Shown here in pieces: positions 5,133 to 11,221 of a stretch of 14,046 nucleotides of DNA. This DNA comes from VFMC01 sp037130535 (GTDB taxonomy: Bacteria > Actinomycetota > Acidimicrobiia > Acidimicrobiales > Ilumatobacteraceae): contig JBAXSU010000086.1 in the NCBI GenBank assembly GCA_037130535.1, forward strand, positions 1 to 14,046. Reading direction: 5' to 3'. The notes beneath the pieces were generated by a model. It saw only the letters and a program-made list of their open reading frames with translations, ran no database searches and had not been told where the DNA came from. Numbering within the stretch: position 1 is the first letter of the stretch; each line of letters begins with the position of its first letter. A program made the translations under genes and the position numbers.

Positions 5133-7202
5133 TCAGTTCGCGTCGCTGATCGCGCTCACGAAGAGGGGAGCGAGCAGTTCTGATCCCGGTCGCGACAGGT
5201 GGGTCTCATCGCGATAGAGCACCCTTCCGTCCGTCTCGGTGCGGCAGGTGCCGTCGGGGCACAGCGCGTCTCGCGGTTCGACCACTTGGCCCCCAGCGGC
5301 CTCGACCGCCGCTCGAGTGAGGTCGCGCTCGACTGCCTGCTGCTGCTCGGTGTCGCTGCGGGGCATCTCGGCCGAGCAGTTGCCACCCGTGATGTCGCCG
5401 ATCGAGCATTTCAACGGCTGCCAGCCCACGCCCCAGTTGGGGACGGTCTGCATCACCAGCACCTGATGGCCTGCGGCCTCGAGGGTGCGCACCAGGCGCT
5501 CCATGCTGGCGCGGTACATCGCTCGCTTGGTGTCGGTGTCGTTGGTGAGTGAGCCGGCGTCGGGGCCCGCCGAGTACCTGTCGAGCGACCAGTAGGCGTT
5601 GCTGCTGGAGATCACTACCGTGCCCGGAGGTTGCGCGACCAGATAGTCGACGGCGTCGCGGTTGTAGTCGCGGCAGCCCTCGACATAGATGCGTGATTCG
5701 CCCTTGGTGGTCATCAGCCCGGTCAGCGGGCAGGCGGTGACGGTGGCGATGCGCAGCGGCCGGCCGAGTTGATCGGCGGCGACGATCAACGCCTCGCTGA
5801 GATGGTCGGCGTGCGAGTCGCCCACCAGGTAGATCCACGGTGCATCAGGCGCAGCTCCGCCCGTCGGTTGCCAGGCACAGCTGCTCCAGTACCAGACGTC
5901 CTGCGTGAGCGCGCCGCCGCAGCCACGCTCAAAACCTTCGTGCGACGGCAGTATGTCGGCCTGGTACGACTGCACCGTCTCGTTGCCGAACCCGTCGCGC
6001 ACGCCGATCCAGAGTCCGCCGGCCAGCAGGGTGGGCACCCCGAGGCACAGCACGACCAGGCCCGGCGTGCTGGCGAAGCGCGTCGGTGTGGTGGCGCGCA
6101 TCGGCTGCTCGACCCAGCGGTACGAGACCATGGCGACGACGATCGAGGCCAGTGACGCGGTCAGCAGGGCCCACCGGTTGGAACTGGCGGCGGTGGCGAC
6201 GAAGACGATCACCGGCCAGTGCCAGAGGTACCAACTGTACGAGCGGTCGCCCACCCAGTGCAGCGGGCCCGAACCGAGCAGCCTTGCCTGGGGGGTCGCC
6301 GAGTCGGCACATGCTGCGATGAGCAGCGCGGTGGCGAGCACCGGCACGAGCGTCGGTGGGCCAGGGTGTTGGGTCCGCTCCGAAAACGTCACGAGGCTCC
6401 ATGTCAGCGCTGCAAACGCTGCACTGGCGCAGACGATCGACAGCCACCGCTTGGTGATGCGCCCTGCCGGGCCGGCGAGGGCCATCAGGGCACCCACCCC
6501 GAACTCCCAGACGCGGGTGACCGGTGAGTAGAAGGCCGACACCTTGGTGCGGTGGAAGGGAAGGGCCGCGTCGACGTATGGCAGCAGGGTGACGGCGAGC
6601 GACACGACCGTGGCGGCCACGATCGTCGCCACCGGCACCCAGCGCGCCTTCCACTGCCGGCTCGCGGCGAACGCGACGAGCAGCAGCAACGGAAAGATGA
6701 AGTAGAACTGCTCCTCCACCGACAGCGACCAGGTGTGCAGCAGCGCGTTGGTCTCGGTCGTGGGGTGGAAGTAGCCGACGGAGGTCTTCAGCACGGCGAA
6801 GTTGGCGGCGAACAGCATCGCCCCCACCGCCGTGGCAGTGGTCATCTGCATCTGGCCGAGCGGGCTCGCCAGCACGATCGAACACAGCAGGGTCGCCACC
6901 ACCGTCACCGCCAGCGGTGGACTGAGCCGGCGGAAGCGGCGTACCGCGAACCGGATGAGGCGGATCTGGCCGTGGTCGGCCCATTCCCGCATCAGCAGCA
7001 GGGTGATGACAAACCCGGAAATGACGAAGAACATGTCGACGCCGATATAGCCCCCGGGCAGGAATCCACCACCGTGGAACAGCAGCACGACGATCACGGC
7101 GACGGCGCGAAGGCCCTGGATGTCGCGGCGATGATGGGTCTGTCGATCCGCCTCGAGCGTCGACTCGGGGGCCAACGCAGTCGCGTCTACAAGGGCGGTC
7201 AC
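5133..7202 (-). CDS. Membrane acyltransferase (AT3) with C-terminal SGNH domain
   Basis: A 689-residue protein of the OafA-like AT3-SGNH type, which transfers acyl groups to cell-surface carbohydrates. The AT3 part (about 25-400) shows IQGLRAVAVIVVLLFHGG with the conserved histidine H43, GGYIGVDMFFVISGFVIT, the basic RFAVRRFRRLSPPL loop, LLHTWSLSVEEQFYFIFP at about 154-171 and SYSWYLWHWPV near 321; about ten membrane segments are visible. The SGNH part (about 420-689) has VGDSHADH with nucleophile S463 and the DETH motif D665/H668. Eight cysteines (428, 442, 491, 510, 599, 609, 648, 653) fit up to four disulfides outside the membrane. GTG at 7202 is chosen because the 88 residues upstream to 7466 are low-complexity shadow sequence over the TetR gene. 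The specific acceptor, whether glycan or peptidoglycan, is unknown. Confidence 0.9.
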   Translation of the reverse strand: MTALVDATALAPESTLEADRQTHHRRDIQGLRAVAVIVVLLFHGGGFLPGGYIGVDMFFVISGFVITLLLMREWADHGQIRLIRFAVRRFRRLSPPLAVTVVATLLCSIVLASPLGQMQMTTATAVGAMLFAANFAVLKTSVGYFHPTTETNALLHTWSLSVEEQFYFIFPLLLLVAFAASRQWKARWVPVATIVAATVVSLAVTLLPYVDAALPFHRTKVSAFYSPVTRVWEFGVGALMALAGPAGRITKRWLSIVCASAAFAALTWSLVTFSERTQHPGPPTLVPVLATALLIAACADSATPQARLLGSGPLHWVGDRSYSWYLWHWPVIVFVATAASSNRWALLTASLASIVVAMVSYRWVEQPMRATTPTRFASTPGLVVLCLGVPTLLAGGLWIGVRDGFGNETVQSYQADILPSHEGFERGCGGALTQDVWYWSSCAWQPTGGAAPDAPWIYLVGDSHADHLSEALIVAADQLGRPLRIATVTACPLTGLMTTKGESRIYVEGCRDYNRDAVDYLVAQPPGTVVISSSNAYWSLDRYSAGPDAGSLTNDTDTKRAMYRASMERLVRTLEAAGHQVLVMQTVPNWGVGWQPLKCSIGDITGGNCSAEMPRSDTEQQQAVERDLTRAAVEAAGGQVVEPRDALCPDGTCRTETDGRVLYRDETHLSRPGSELLAPLFVSAISDAN

Positions 7203-7279
7203 TGTTCTGACCGTTCCCGCTCGGGCATGAGGGGCAAGCAGGTGAGCCGTCGCTTCGCCCAGGACACGAGTGTGTGCCG

Positions 7280-7296
7280 GAGCAGCGCTGCTGCTC
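7280..7296. repeat. Hairpin GAGCAGC-GCT-GCTGCTC at the TetR gene end
   Basis: A perfect 7-bp stem with a 3-base loop overlaps the TGA stop of the TetR gene by two bases. It lies in the 92-base gap before the acyltransferase. No T-run follows on either strand, so it is not a classical intrinsic terminator. It may attenuate transcription or stabilise the 3' end. Confidence 0.3.
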
Positions 7297-7843
7297 AGGT
7301 GTGGCCGGCGATACCGAGTTCGCGGGCTGCGGCCCGGGCGGTGCGGGTGCCGCTCACGCTCTGCAGCAGCAGCAGGCCGTCGAGACGAGCCACGATGCTG
7401 GCCGCGATGGCCTGCCGACGGGCCACCGTGGGCGCCGCGACGCGATGTGCCAGCCAGTCGATCCACCCGTCGAGCAACGCAGGTGCCAGCACGGTGTAGG
7501 GCGCCTGGCCGGCGAGCGAGAGCCCGATCACCTCGAAGAAGCGGGCGAACATGTTGGCGGCGCGATCCGAGGCGAGCACCGGCCAGGCGCGGCGCATCAG
7601 TTCGTCGGCGTCGAGTGGATCGGGCCCGAATGCGGTTTCGAGCGTCGCCTGCAGCTGTGCCCCGATCGCCGTGACCACGGCGACGATCAGGTCAGCCTTG
7701 GTGGGGAAGTAGTACACGACCATTCGGTCGCTCGCGCCTACCTCTGCGGCGACACGTCCGAAGGTGAGGGCCCCCACTCCATCGGCGAGCACCAGCCGCA
7801 TAGCGGCCTGCAGCATCTCGTCGCGGTCGTGGCGGTAGCCCAT
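7295..7843 (-). CDS. TetR/AcrR-family transcriptional regulator
   Basis: A 182-residue protein with an N-terminal TetR DNA-binding domain: DEMLQAAMRLVLADGVGALT, then the helix-turn-helix at about 26-47 (FGRVAAEVGASDRMVVYYF) and PTKADLI. The all-helical C-terminal half should form the ligand pocket and dimer face; I recognise no specific ligand-domain family. ATG at 7843 is preceded at seven bases by TACATT, a good TANNNT element. The open frame upstream of it to 8746 lacks conserved sequence. It is on the same strand as the LLM gene (8152-9027) and the acyltransferase, and both are possible targets. The divergent transporter promoter with its 14-bp palindrome is another candidate (inference). 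Confidence 0.9.
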   Translation of the reverse strand: MGYRHDRDEMLQAAMRLVLADGVGALTFGRVAAEVGASDRMVVYYFPTKADLIVAVVTAIGAQLQATLETAFGPDPLDADELMRRAWPVLASDRAANMFARFFEVIGLSLAGQAPYTVLAPALLDGWIDWLAHRVAAPTVARRQAIAASIVARLDGLLLLQSVSGTRTARAAARELGIAGHT

Positions 7844-7850
7844 GGTCGCG

Positions 7851-7856
7851 AATGTA
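7851..7856 (-). promoter_or_regulatory. Probable leaderless -10 element of the second TetR gene (TACATT)
   Basis: TACATT on the minus strand ends seven bases before the ATG at 7843. It is a full TANNNT match, and no Shine-Dalgarno sequence lies between. No convincing -35 element is visible 16-18 bases upstream. It suggests the regulator has its own promoter rather than depending only on read-through from the LLM gene. Confidence 0.45.
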
Positions 7857-7901
7857 GCGACCGCTTCACCACGCGGCGTCGGCGGTGCCGACGGTGGTGC
7901 G

Positions 7902-8142
7902 TCAGAGTTGGTCGACCGCTGCGGCGACGAGGGCTGCAACCTCGCTTTCGCCGTACAGCGGTTCGGTGTCGGTGCTGAGGGCCTTCCTCGCCAGCAGGGA
8001 AGTCGCCCAAGCAGGCGTCGGAGCCCACACGAATCTGGTCGAACGACGCCGTGATGTCGTCGATGTCGCCCGTGGTGAGGAACTCCTGTGCGAACACGAT
8101 GTGGCCCGACCGGTCGTCGGGTGGGGGACGAAGGTCTCCCAC
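7902..8142 (-). pseudogene. Frameshifted small coding remnant downstream of the LLM gene
   Basis: This covers most of the 308-base interval between the TetR start and the LLM end. Reading from GTG at 8142, one frame gives coding-like sequence up to about 8000 (SGHIVFAQEFLTTGDIDDI, then SFDQIRVGSDACLGDF). The coding-like sequence then continues in another frame (LLARKALSTDTEPLYGESE, then VAALVAAAVDQL) to TGA at 7904-7902. Removing one base of the GGG run at 7997-7999 joins the halves into a 79-residue protein with G/C-rich third positions throughout. The GTG lies nine bases past the LLM stop, in the same frame. I do not recognise the family. Alternatives are a sequencing or assembly error, or programmed frameshifting. 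A conventional intact gene is not supported. Confidence 0.5.
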
Positions 8143-8151
8143 CGGAGCAGA

Positions 8152-9027
8152 TCAGCCCAGCAGGACGGGTGCCAGCGTGCGCCACTCGTCGAGCGGCAGG
8201 GCCCGCGGGTCGCTGGTGAGCACCTGCACGCACACGTGGTCGGCGCCGGCGTCGCGGTGCTGTTGCACCCGGGCGGCGATGGCTGCTTCGTCGCCCCAGC
8301 CGATGAGGGCATCGACCAGCCGGTCGCTGCCGCCGTCGGCGATGTCGTCGTCGGTGAAGCCGTGACGCTTCCAGTTGTTCGCGTAGTTGGGCAGGGCGAG
8401 GTAGGTCTGCAGGTGCAGCCGGGCGATCTCGCGTGCCTTGGACGGGTCGGTCTCCAGCACCACACCCACCTCGCTGGCCACCAGGCCGTCGGGGCCGATG
8501 CCGGCGCGGGCCATGGCGGTGAGTTCGGGGGTGACCAGGTAGGGGTGGGTGCCGGCGGTGCGGGTGCGGGCCAACTCGAGCATCTTCGGCCCCAACGCCG
8601 CCAGCATGCGGTCGGCGACGGCGAGGGGGGTGGCCGCGGCATCGAGGCCGTCGAGGTACGCGGCCATCGTGTCGACCGGCTTGGTGTAGGTGCCCGGTGC
8701 GTTCACCATGTCGATGAACGGGCGGTGGCTGATGCCGATGCCGCACAGGTAGCGCGGCCCGTGCTCGTCGGTGAGCCGGGCATGCGCGGCGGCGGCATCA
8801 TCGGCCGAGTGCATCCACACGTTCAAGATGCCGGTGGCGATGGTGACCGTGCGGGTGGCGCCCAGCAGATTGGCCAGCGACCCGAACAGGTCGCCGCCCA
8901 CATCGGGGATCCACAGTGCCGAGTACCCGAGCGACTCGAGCTCGGCGGCTGCCTCGGCTGCCGGCCCCGGCTCGCCGTACCGCAGCATGCCGCTCCAGAT
9001 GCCAGTGCCGGTGAGTCGTGTCGTCAT
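8152..9027 (-). CDS. F420-dependent LLM-class oxidoreductase (TIGR03620-like)
   Basis: A 291-residue luciferase-like TIM-barrel enzyme of a different subfamily from the one at 2438. The N-terminus GIWSGMLRYGE is followed by LGYSALWIPDVGGDLFG, then VTIATGILNVWMHSADD at 61-77 and YLCGIGISHRP at 93-103, all consistent with the MSMEG_4141-type group. HTH, signal and membrane features are absent, so it is a cytoplasmic redox enzyme predicted to use F420; the substrate is unknown. The ATG has CAGACT six bases upstream. It is followed closely by the frameshifted remnant and then the TetR gene on the same strand. It is divergent from the transporter with a 109-base gap, so co-regulation with it is possible. 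Confidence 0.9.
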   Translation of the reverse strand: MTTRLTGTGIWSGMLRYGEPGPAAEAAAELESLGYSALWIPDVGGDLFGSLANLLGATRTVTIATGILNVWMHSADDAAAAHARLTDEHGPRYLCGIGISHRPFIDMVNAPGTYTKPVDTMAAYLDGLDAAATPLAVADRMLAALGPKMLELARTRTAGTHPYLVTPELTAMARAGIGPDGLVASEVGVVLETDPSKAREIARLHLQTYLALPNYANNWKRHGFTDDDIADGGSDRLVDALIGWGDEAAIAARVQQHRDAGADHVCVQVLTSDPRALPLDEWRTLAPVLLG

Positions 9028-9033
9028 GCGACG

Positions 9034-9039
9034 AGTCTG
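9034..9039 (-). promoter_or_regulatory. Possible leaderless -10 element of the LLM gene (CAGACT)
   Basis: CAGACT on the minus strand ends six bases before the ATG at 9027. It has the A and T of TANNNT but C in the first position, as does the hydratase gene's CAGAGT. No Shine-Dalgarno site is present. Confidence 0.3.
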
Positions 9040-9102
9040 GCAGCGGCGGCGGGGGCCCGTCGTGTCGTGGTGCCCGCCGGGAGTTCTTGCGTGCCGTCCG
9101 GC

Positions 9103-9130
9103 TTGGCGGCGATCGCCGCTCGGCTACGGT
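9103..9130 (+). promoter_or_regulatory. Probable leaderless promoter of the Liv-type transporter operon
   Basis: TTGGCG at 9103-9108 as a -35 and TACGGT at 9125-9130 as a TANNNT -10 are 16 bases apart. The -10 ends six bases before the ATG at 9137, so the transcript would begin at or next to the start codon. Only a short GGTAGG tract, too close to the ATG, could serve as a ribosome site. Confidence 0.5.
9106..9119. promoter_or_regulatory. Perfect 14-bp palindrome in the transporter promoter, candidate operator
   Basis: GCGGCGATCGCCGC is its own reverse complement. It overlaps the end of the -35 element and fills much of the -35/-10 spacer, a classic location for a repressor. The TetR protein at 7295-7843 is the nearest regulator candidate (inference). 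Confidence 0.4.
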
Positions 9131-9136
9131 AGGCCC

Positions 9137-11221
9137 ATGCCGAGCATGGGGGTGCTCCGCGACGTCGATCGCACACGGGCCGTCGCGGCCGCGTCGGTCG
9201 TCGTCGTGCTCGTCATCCAACTCGTCTGGTTCCCGATGCCGGCGGGCAACTGGATCCGTGGTGGTGTGCTCGGTCTGCTCGACGCCATGTTGGCGATGGG
9301 CATGGCCCTCATCTACCGCGCCAACCGGGTGGTGAACTTCGCCCAAGCCGATCTCGGCGCCGTACCCACCGCCTTCGCCGCGGCGTTCATCCTGTTCTGG
9401 GGCTGGCCGTACCTGCTCGGCCTCGGTGCCGGCTTGCTGCTCGCCGTGGTGCTCGGGGTGGTGGTCGAGATGGGCATCATCCGCCGTTTCCAGCACGCCC
9501 CGCGGTTGGTGCTCACGGTGGCCACGCTCGGCATCACGCAGTTGCTCGTGTTCCTCGGCATCCTCGTGCCGCGCTGGTGGGGCCGCAACCTCGCCAGCGA
9601 GCGCATCGAGCCGCCGGTCGACTGGAAGCTCACGGTCGGCGGGTTCATCCTCAACGCCAACGACCTCATCGCGCTGATCGTCGCTCCGGCTGCGATGGTG
9701 GCGGTGGCGCTGTTCCTGTCGCGCAGCCGACTCGGCCTCGCCGTGCGCGCCAGTTCCGAGCGCTCGGATCGGGCAGCGATGCTGGGCGTGCCGGTGAGCC
9801 GCATCAACACCGTGGTGTGGGCGCTCGCCGCGGTACTGGCCTTCCTAGCGCTGTTCCTGAAGAGCGGCATCACGGGTGTGCCGCTCGGCAGCGCTGTGGG
9901 ACTGCCCACCATGCTGCAGGCACTCGCGGCACTGGTGATCGGCCGGTTCGAGCGGCTGCCCACCATCGCCTGCATGGCATTGGCGCTCGGCATCCTGCGG
10001 GCGGGTGTGCTGTGGAACGCCGATACGCCGTTCCTCGCGTACCCGATCATGTCGGCGGTGATGTTCGCTGTGCTGCTGGTGCAGCGCCCGGGCAGCACAC
10101 GGCGCGACAGCGACACCACCTCGAGTTGGCGCGGAGCCGAGGAGGTGCGTCCGCTGTCGGCCGCTGCCCGAGCCAACGCCTGGGTGTCGACCATCCGCTG
10201 GACGCTGGTCGCCCTCGGGGTGATGACGGTGGTGCTGTTCCCGGTGGTGCTCGGGGTCGACTACGTCATCAAGGGCACGGCCCTGATGGTGTTCGCCGTC
10301 ATCGGGATGTCGCTCGTGGTGCTCACCGGGTGGGCGGGCCAGATCTCGCTCGGGCAGATGGGCATCGTGGGCCTGGGCGCCGCCGTCAGCGCCACCTGCA
10401 CCCTGCGCTGGAACCTCGACCTCACGCTCGGGTTGGCACTCGGCGGGCTGGTGGGCGCAGTGGCCGCCTTCGCCGTCGGCATCCCGGCGCTGCGCCTGCG
10501 CGGCCTGTACCTGGCCGTCACCACGTTCGCCTTCGGCCTGAGTGTGGAGTACTGGCTGTTGAGCGACCGGTTCTTCGGATGGTTCCCCGCGTCCGACGAG
10601 CGGTTCGAGCGGCCGCCGCTGTTCGGCCGCATCGACGTGAGCACCCCGACCCGCTTCTACACCTACACCGTGGTGGTGCTGGCGTTGGTGTACGCCTCGC
10701 TGCGCAGTCTGCGCCGGTCGCGCACCGGCCGGGCGATCGTGGCGATGCGCGAGAACGAGCGGTCGGCGCAGAGCGTGTCGATCACGCCGGTGCGCACCAA
10801 GCTCACGGCGTTCGTCATCTCGGGCACGGTGGCCGGTGTGGGCGGGGCGCTGTACACGTATCTCAACCAGTCGTTCGTGGTCACCAGCTACGGCACGGCC
10901 GAGAGCTTCGCGGTGTTCACCTCGGCCGTGATCGGCGGACTCGGCTCGCTCGGTGGCGCGGTGCTCGGTGCGCTGTACCTGCGCGGCACCCGCTGGTTCA
11001 TCACCTCGTCGGAGTGGCAGTTGCTGTCCACCGGCATCGGCGTGCTGTTCGTGCTGCTGGTGCTGCCCGGCGGCCTCGGCAGCCTGTGGGTGCGTGCTCG
11101 CGACCTGGTGGTGCGCAAGCTCGTCCCGGTCGACGAGTCGACGGTCACGGCGGCCGACGGCGACGCGCCGACGTCGGTCGCGGCTGCGCCGCGCACAGAC
11201 ACCGGGACGGATGCCGCGTGA
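9137..11221 (+). CDS. Liv-type ABC transporter permease, LivH-LivM fusion
   Basis: A 694-residue membrane protein joining both permeases of a branched-chain-amino-acid-type (HAAT) importer. The LivH half (about 15-305) carries LIYRANRVVNFAQADLGA at 58-75 and LGLAVRASSERSDRAAMLGV. The LivM half (about 350-660) carries VVLTGWAGQISLGQMGIVGL at 394-413, IPALRLRGLYLAVTTFAF, and MRENERSAQSVSITPVRTKL, followed by AFVISGTVAGVGGALYTYL. Each half has about eight or more hydrophobic segments; the last 35 residues are polar and probably cytoplasmic. The two permeases are usually separate proteins. The substrate could be amino acids, urea, short amides or other small organics; the class is broad. ATG at 9137 fits the TACGGT -10, and the upstream open frame to 8771 is antisense shadow of the LLM gene. 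The stop overlaps the next start (GTGA), indicating translational coupling. Confidence 0.93.
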   Translation: MPSMGVLRDVDRTRAVAAASVVVVLVIQLVWFPMPAGNWIRGGVLGLLDAMLAMGMALIYRANRVVNFAQADLGAVPTAFAAAFILFWGWPYLLGLGAGLLLAVVLGVVVEMGIIRRFQHAPRLVLTVATLGITQLLVFLGILVPRWWGRNLASERIEPPVDWKLTVGGFILNANDLIALIVAPAAMVAVALFLSRSRLGLAVRASSERSDRAAMLGVPVSRINTVVWALAAVLAFLALFLKSGITGVPLGSAVGLPTMLQALAALVIGRFERLPTIACMALALGILRAGVLWNADTPFLAYPIMSAVMFAVLLVQRPGSTRRDSDTTSSWRGAEEVRPLSAAARANAWVSTIRWTLVALGVMTVVLFPVVLGVDYVIKGTALMVFAVIGMSLVVLTGWAGQISLGQMGIVGLGAAVSATCTLRWNLDLTLGLALGGLVGAVAAFAVGIPALRLRGLYLAVTTFAFGLSVEYWLLSDRFFGWFPASDERFERPPLFGRIDVSTPTRFYTYTVVVLALVYASLRSLRRSRTGRAIVAMRENERSAQSVSITPVRTKLTAFVISGTVAGVGGALYTYLNQSFVVTSYGTAESFAVFTSAVIGGLGSLGGAVLGALYLRGTRWFITSSEWQLLSTGIGVLFVLLVLPGGLGSLWVRARDLVVRKLVPVDESTVTAADGDAPTSVAAAPRTDTGTDAA

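Noticed and set aside
7280..7296. Intrinsic terminator after the TetR gene
   Set aside because: The stem is perfect but short and no T-run follows it on the minus strand, so I list it only as a hairpin.
7203..7466. Extension of the acyltransferase start to 7466
   Set aside because: The added 88 residues lack family similarity and would overlap the TetR gene by 172 bases.
6552..7499. A 315-codon plus-strand frame opposite the acyltransferase and second TetR gene
   Set aside because: Low-complexity H/Q/R-rich sequence antisense to well-supported genes.
7844..8746. Extension of the second TetR gene upstream to a start at 8746
   Set aside because: The extra 301 residues are proline/arginine/histidine-rich shadow sequence of the LLM gene. 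The TetR domain begins at the ATG at 7843, which has its own -10 element.
8771..9136. Extension of the permease start to 8771
   Set aside because: It would lie antisense to the LLM gene and pass through the promoter. The first membrane segment and a good -10 point to 9137.
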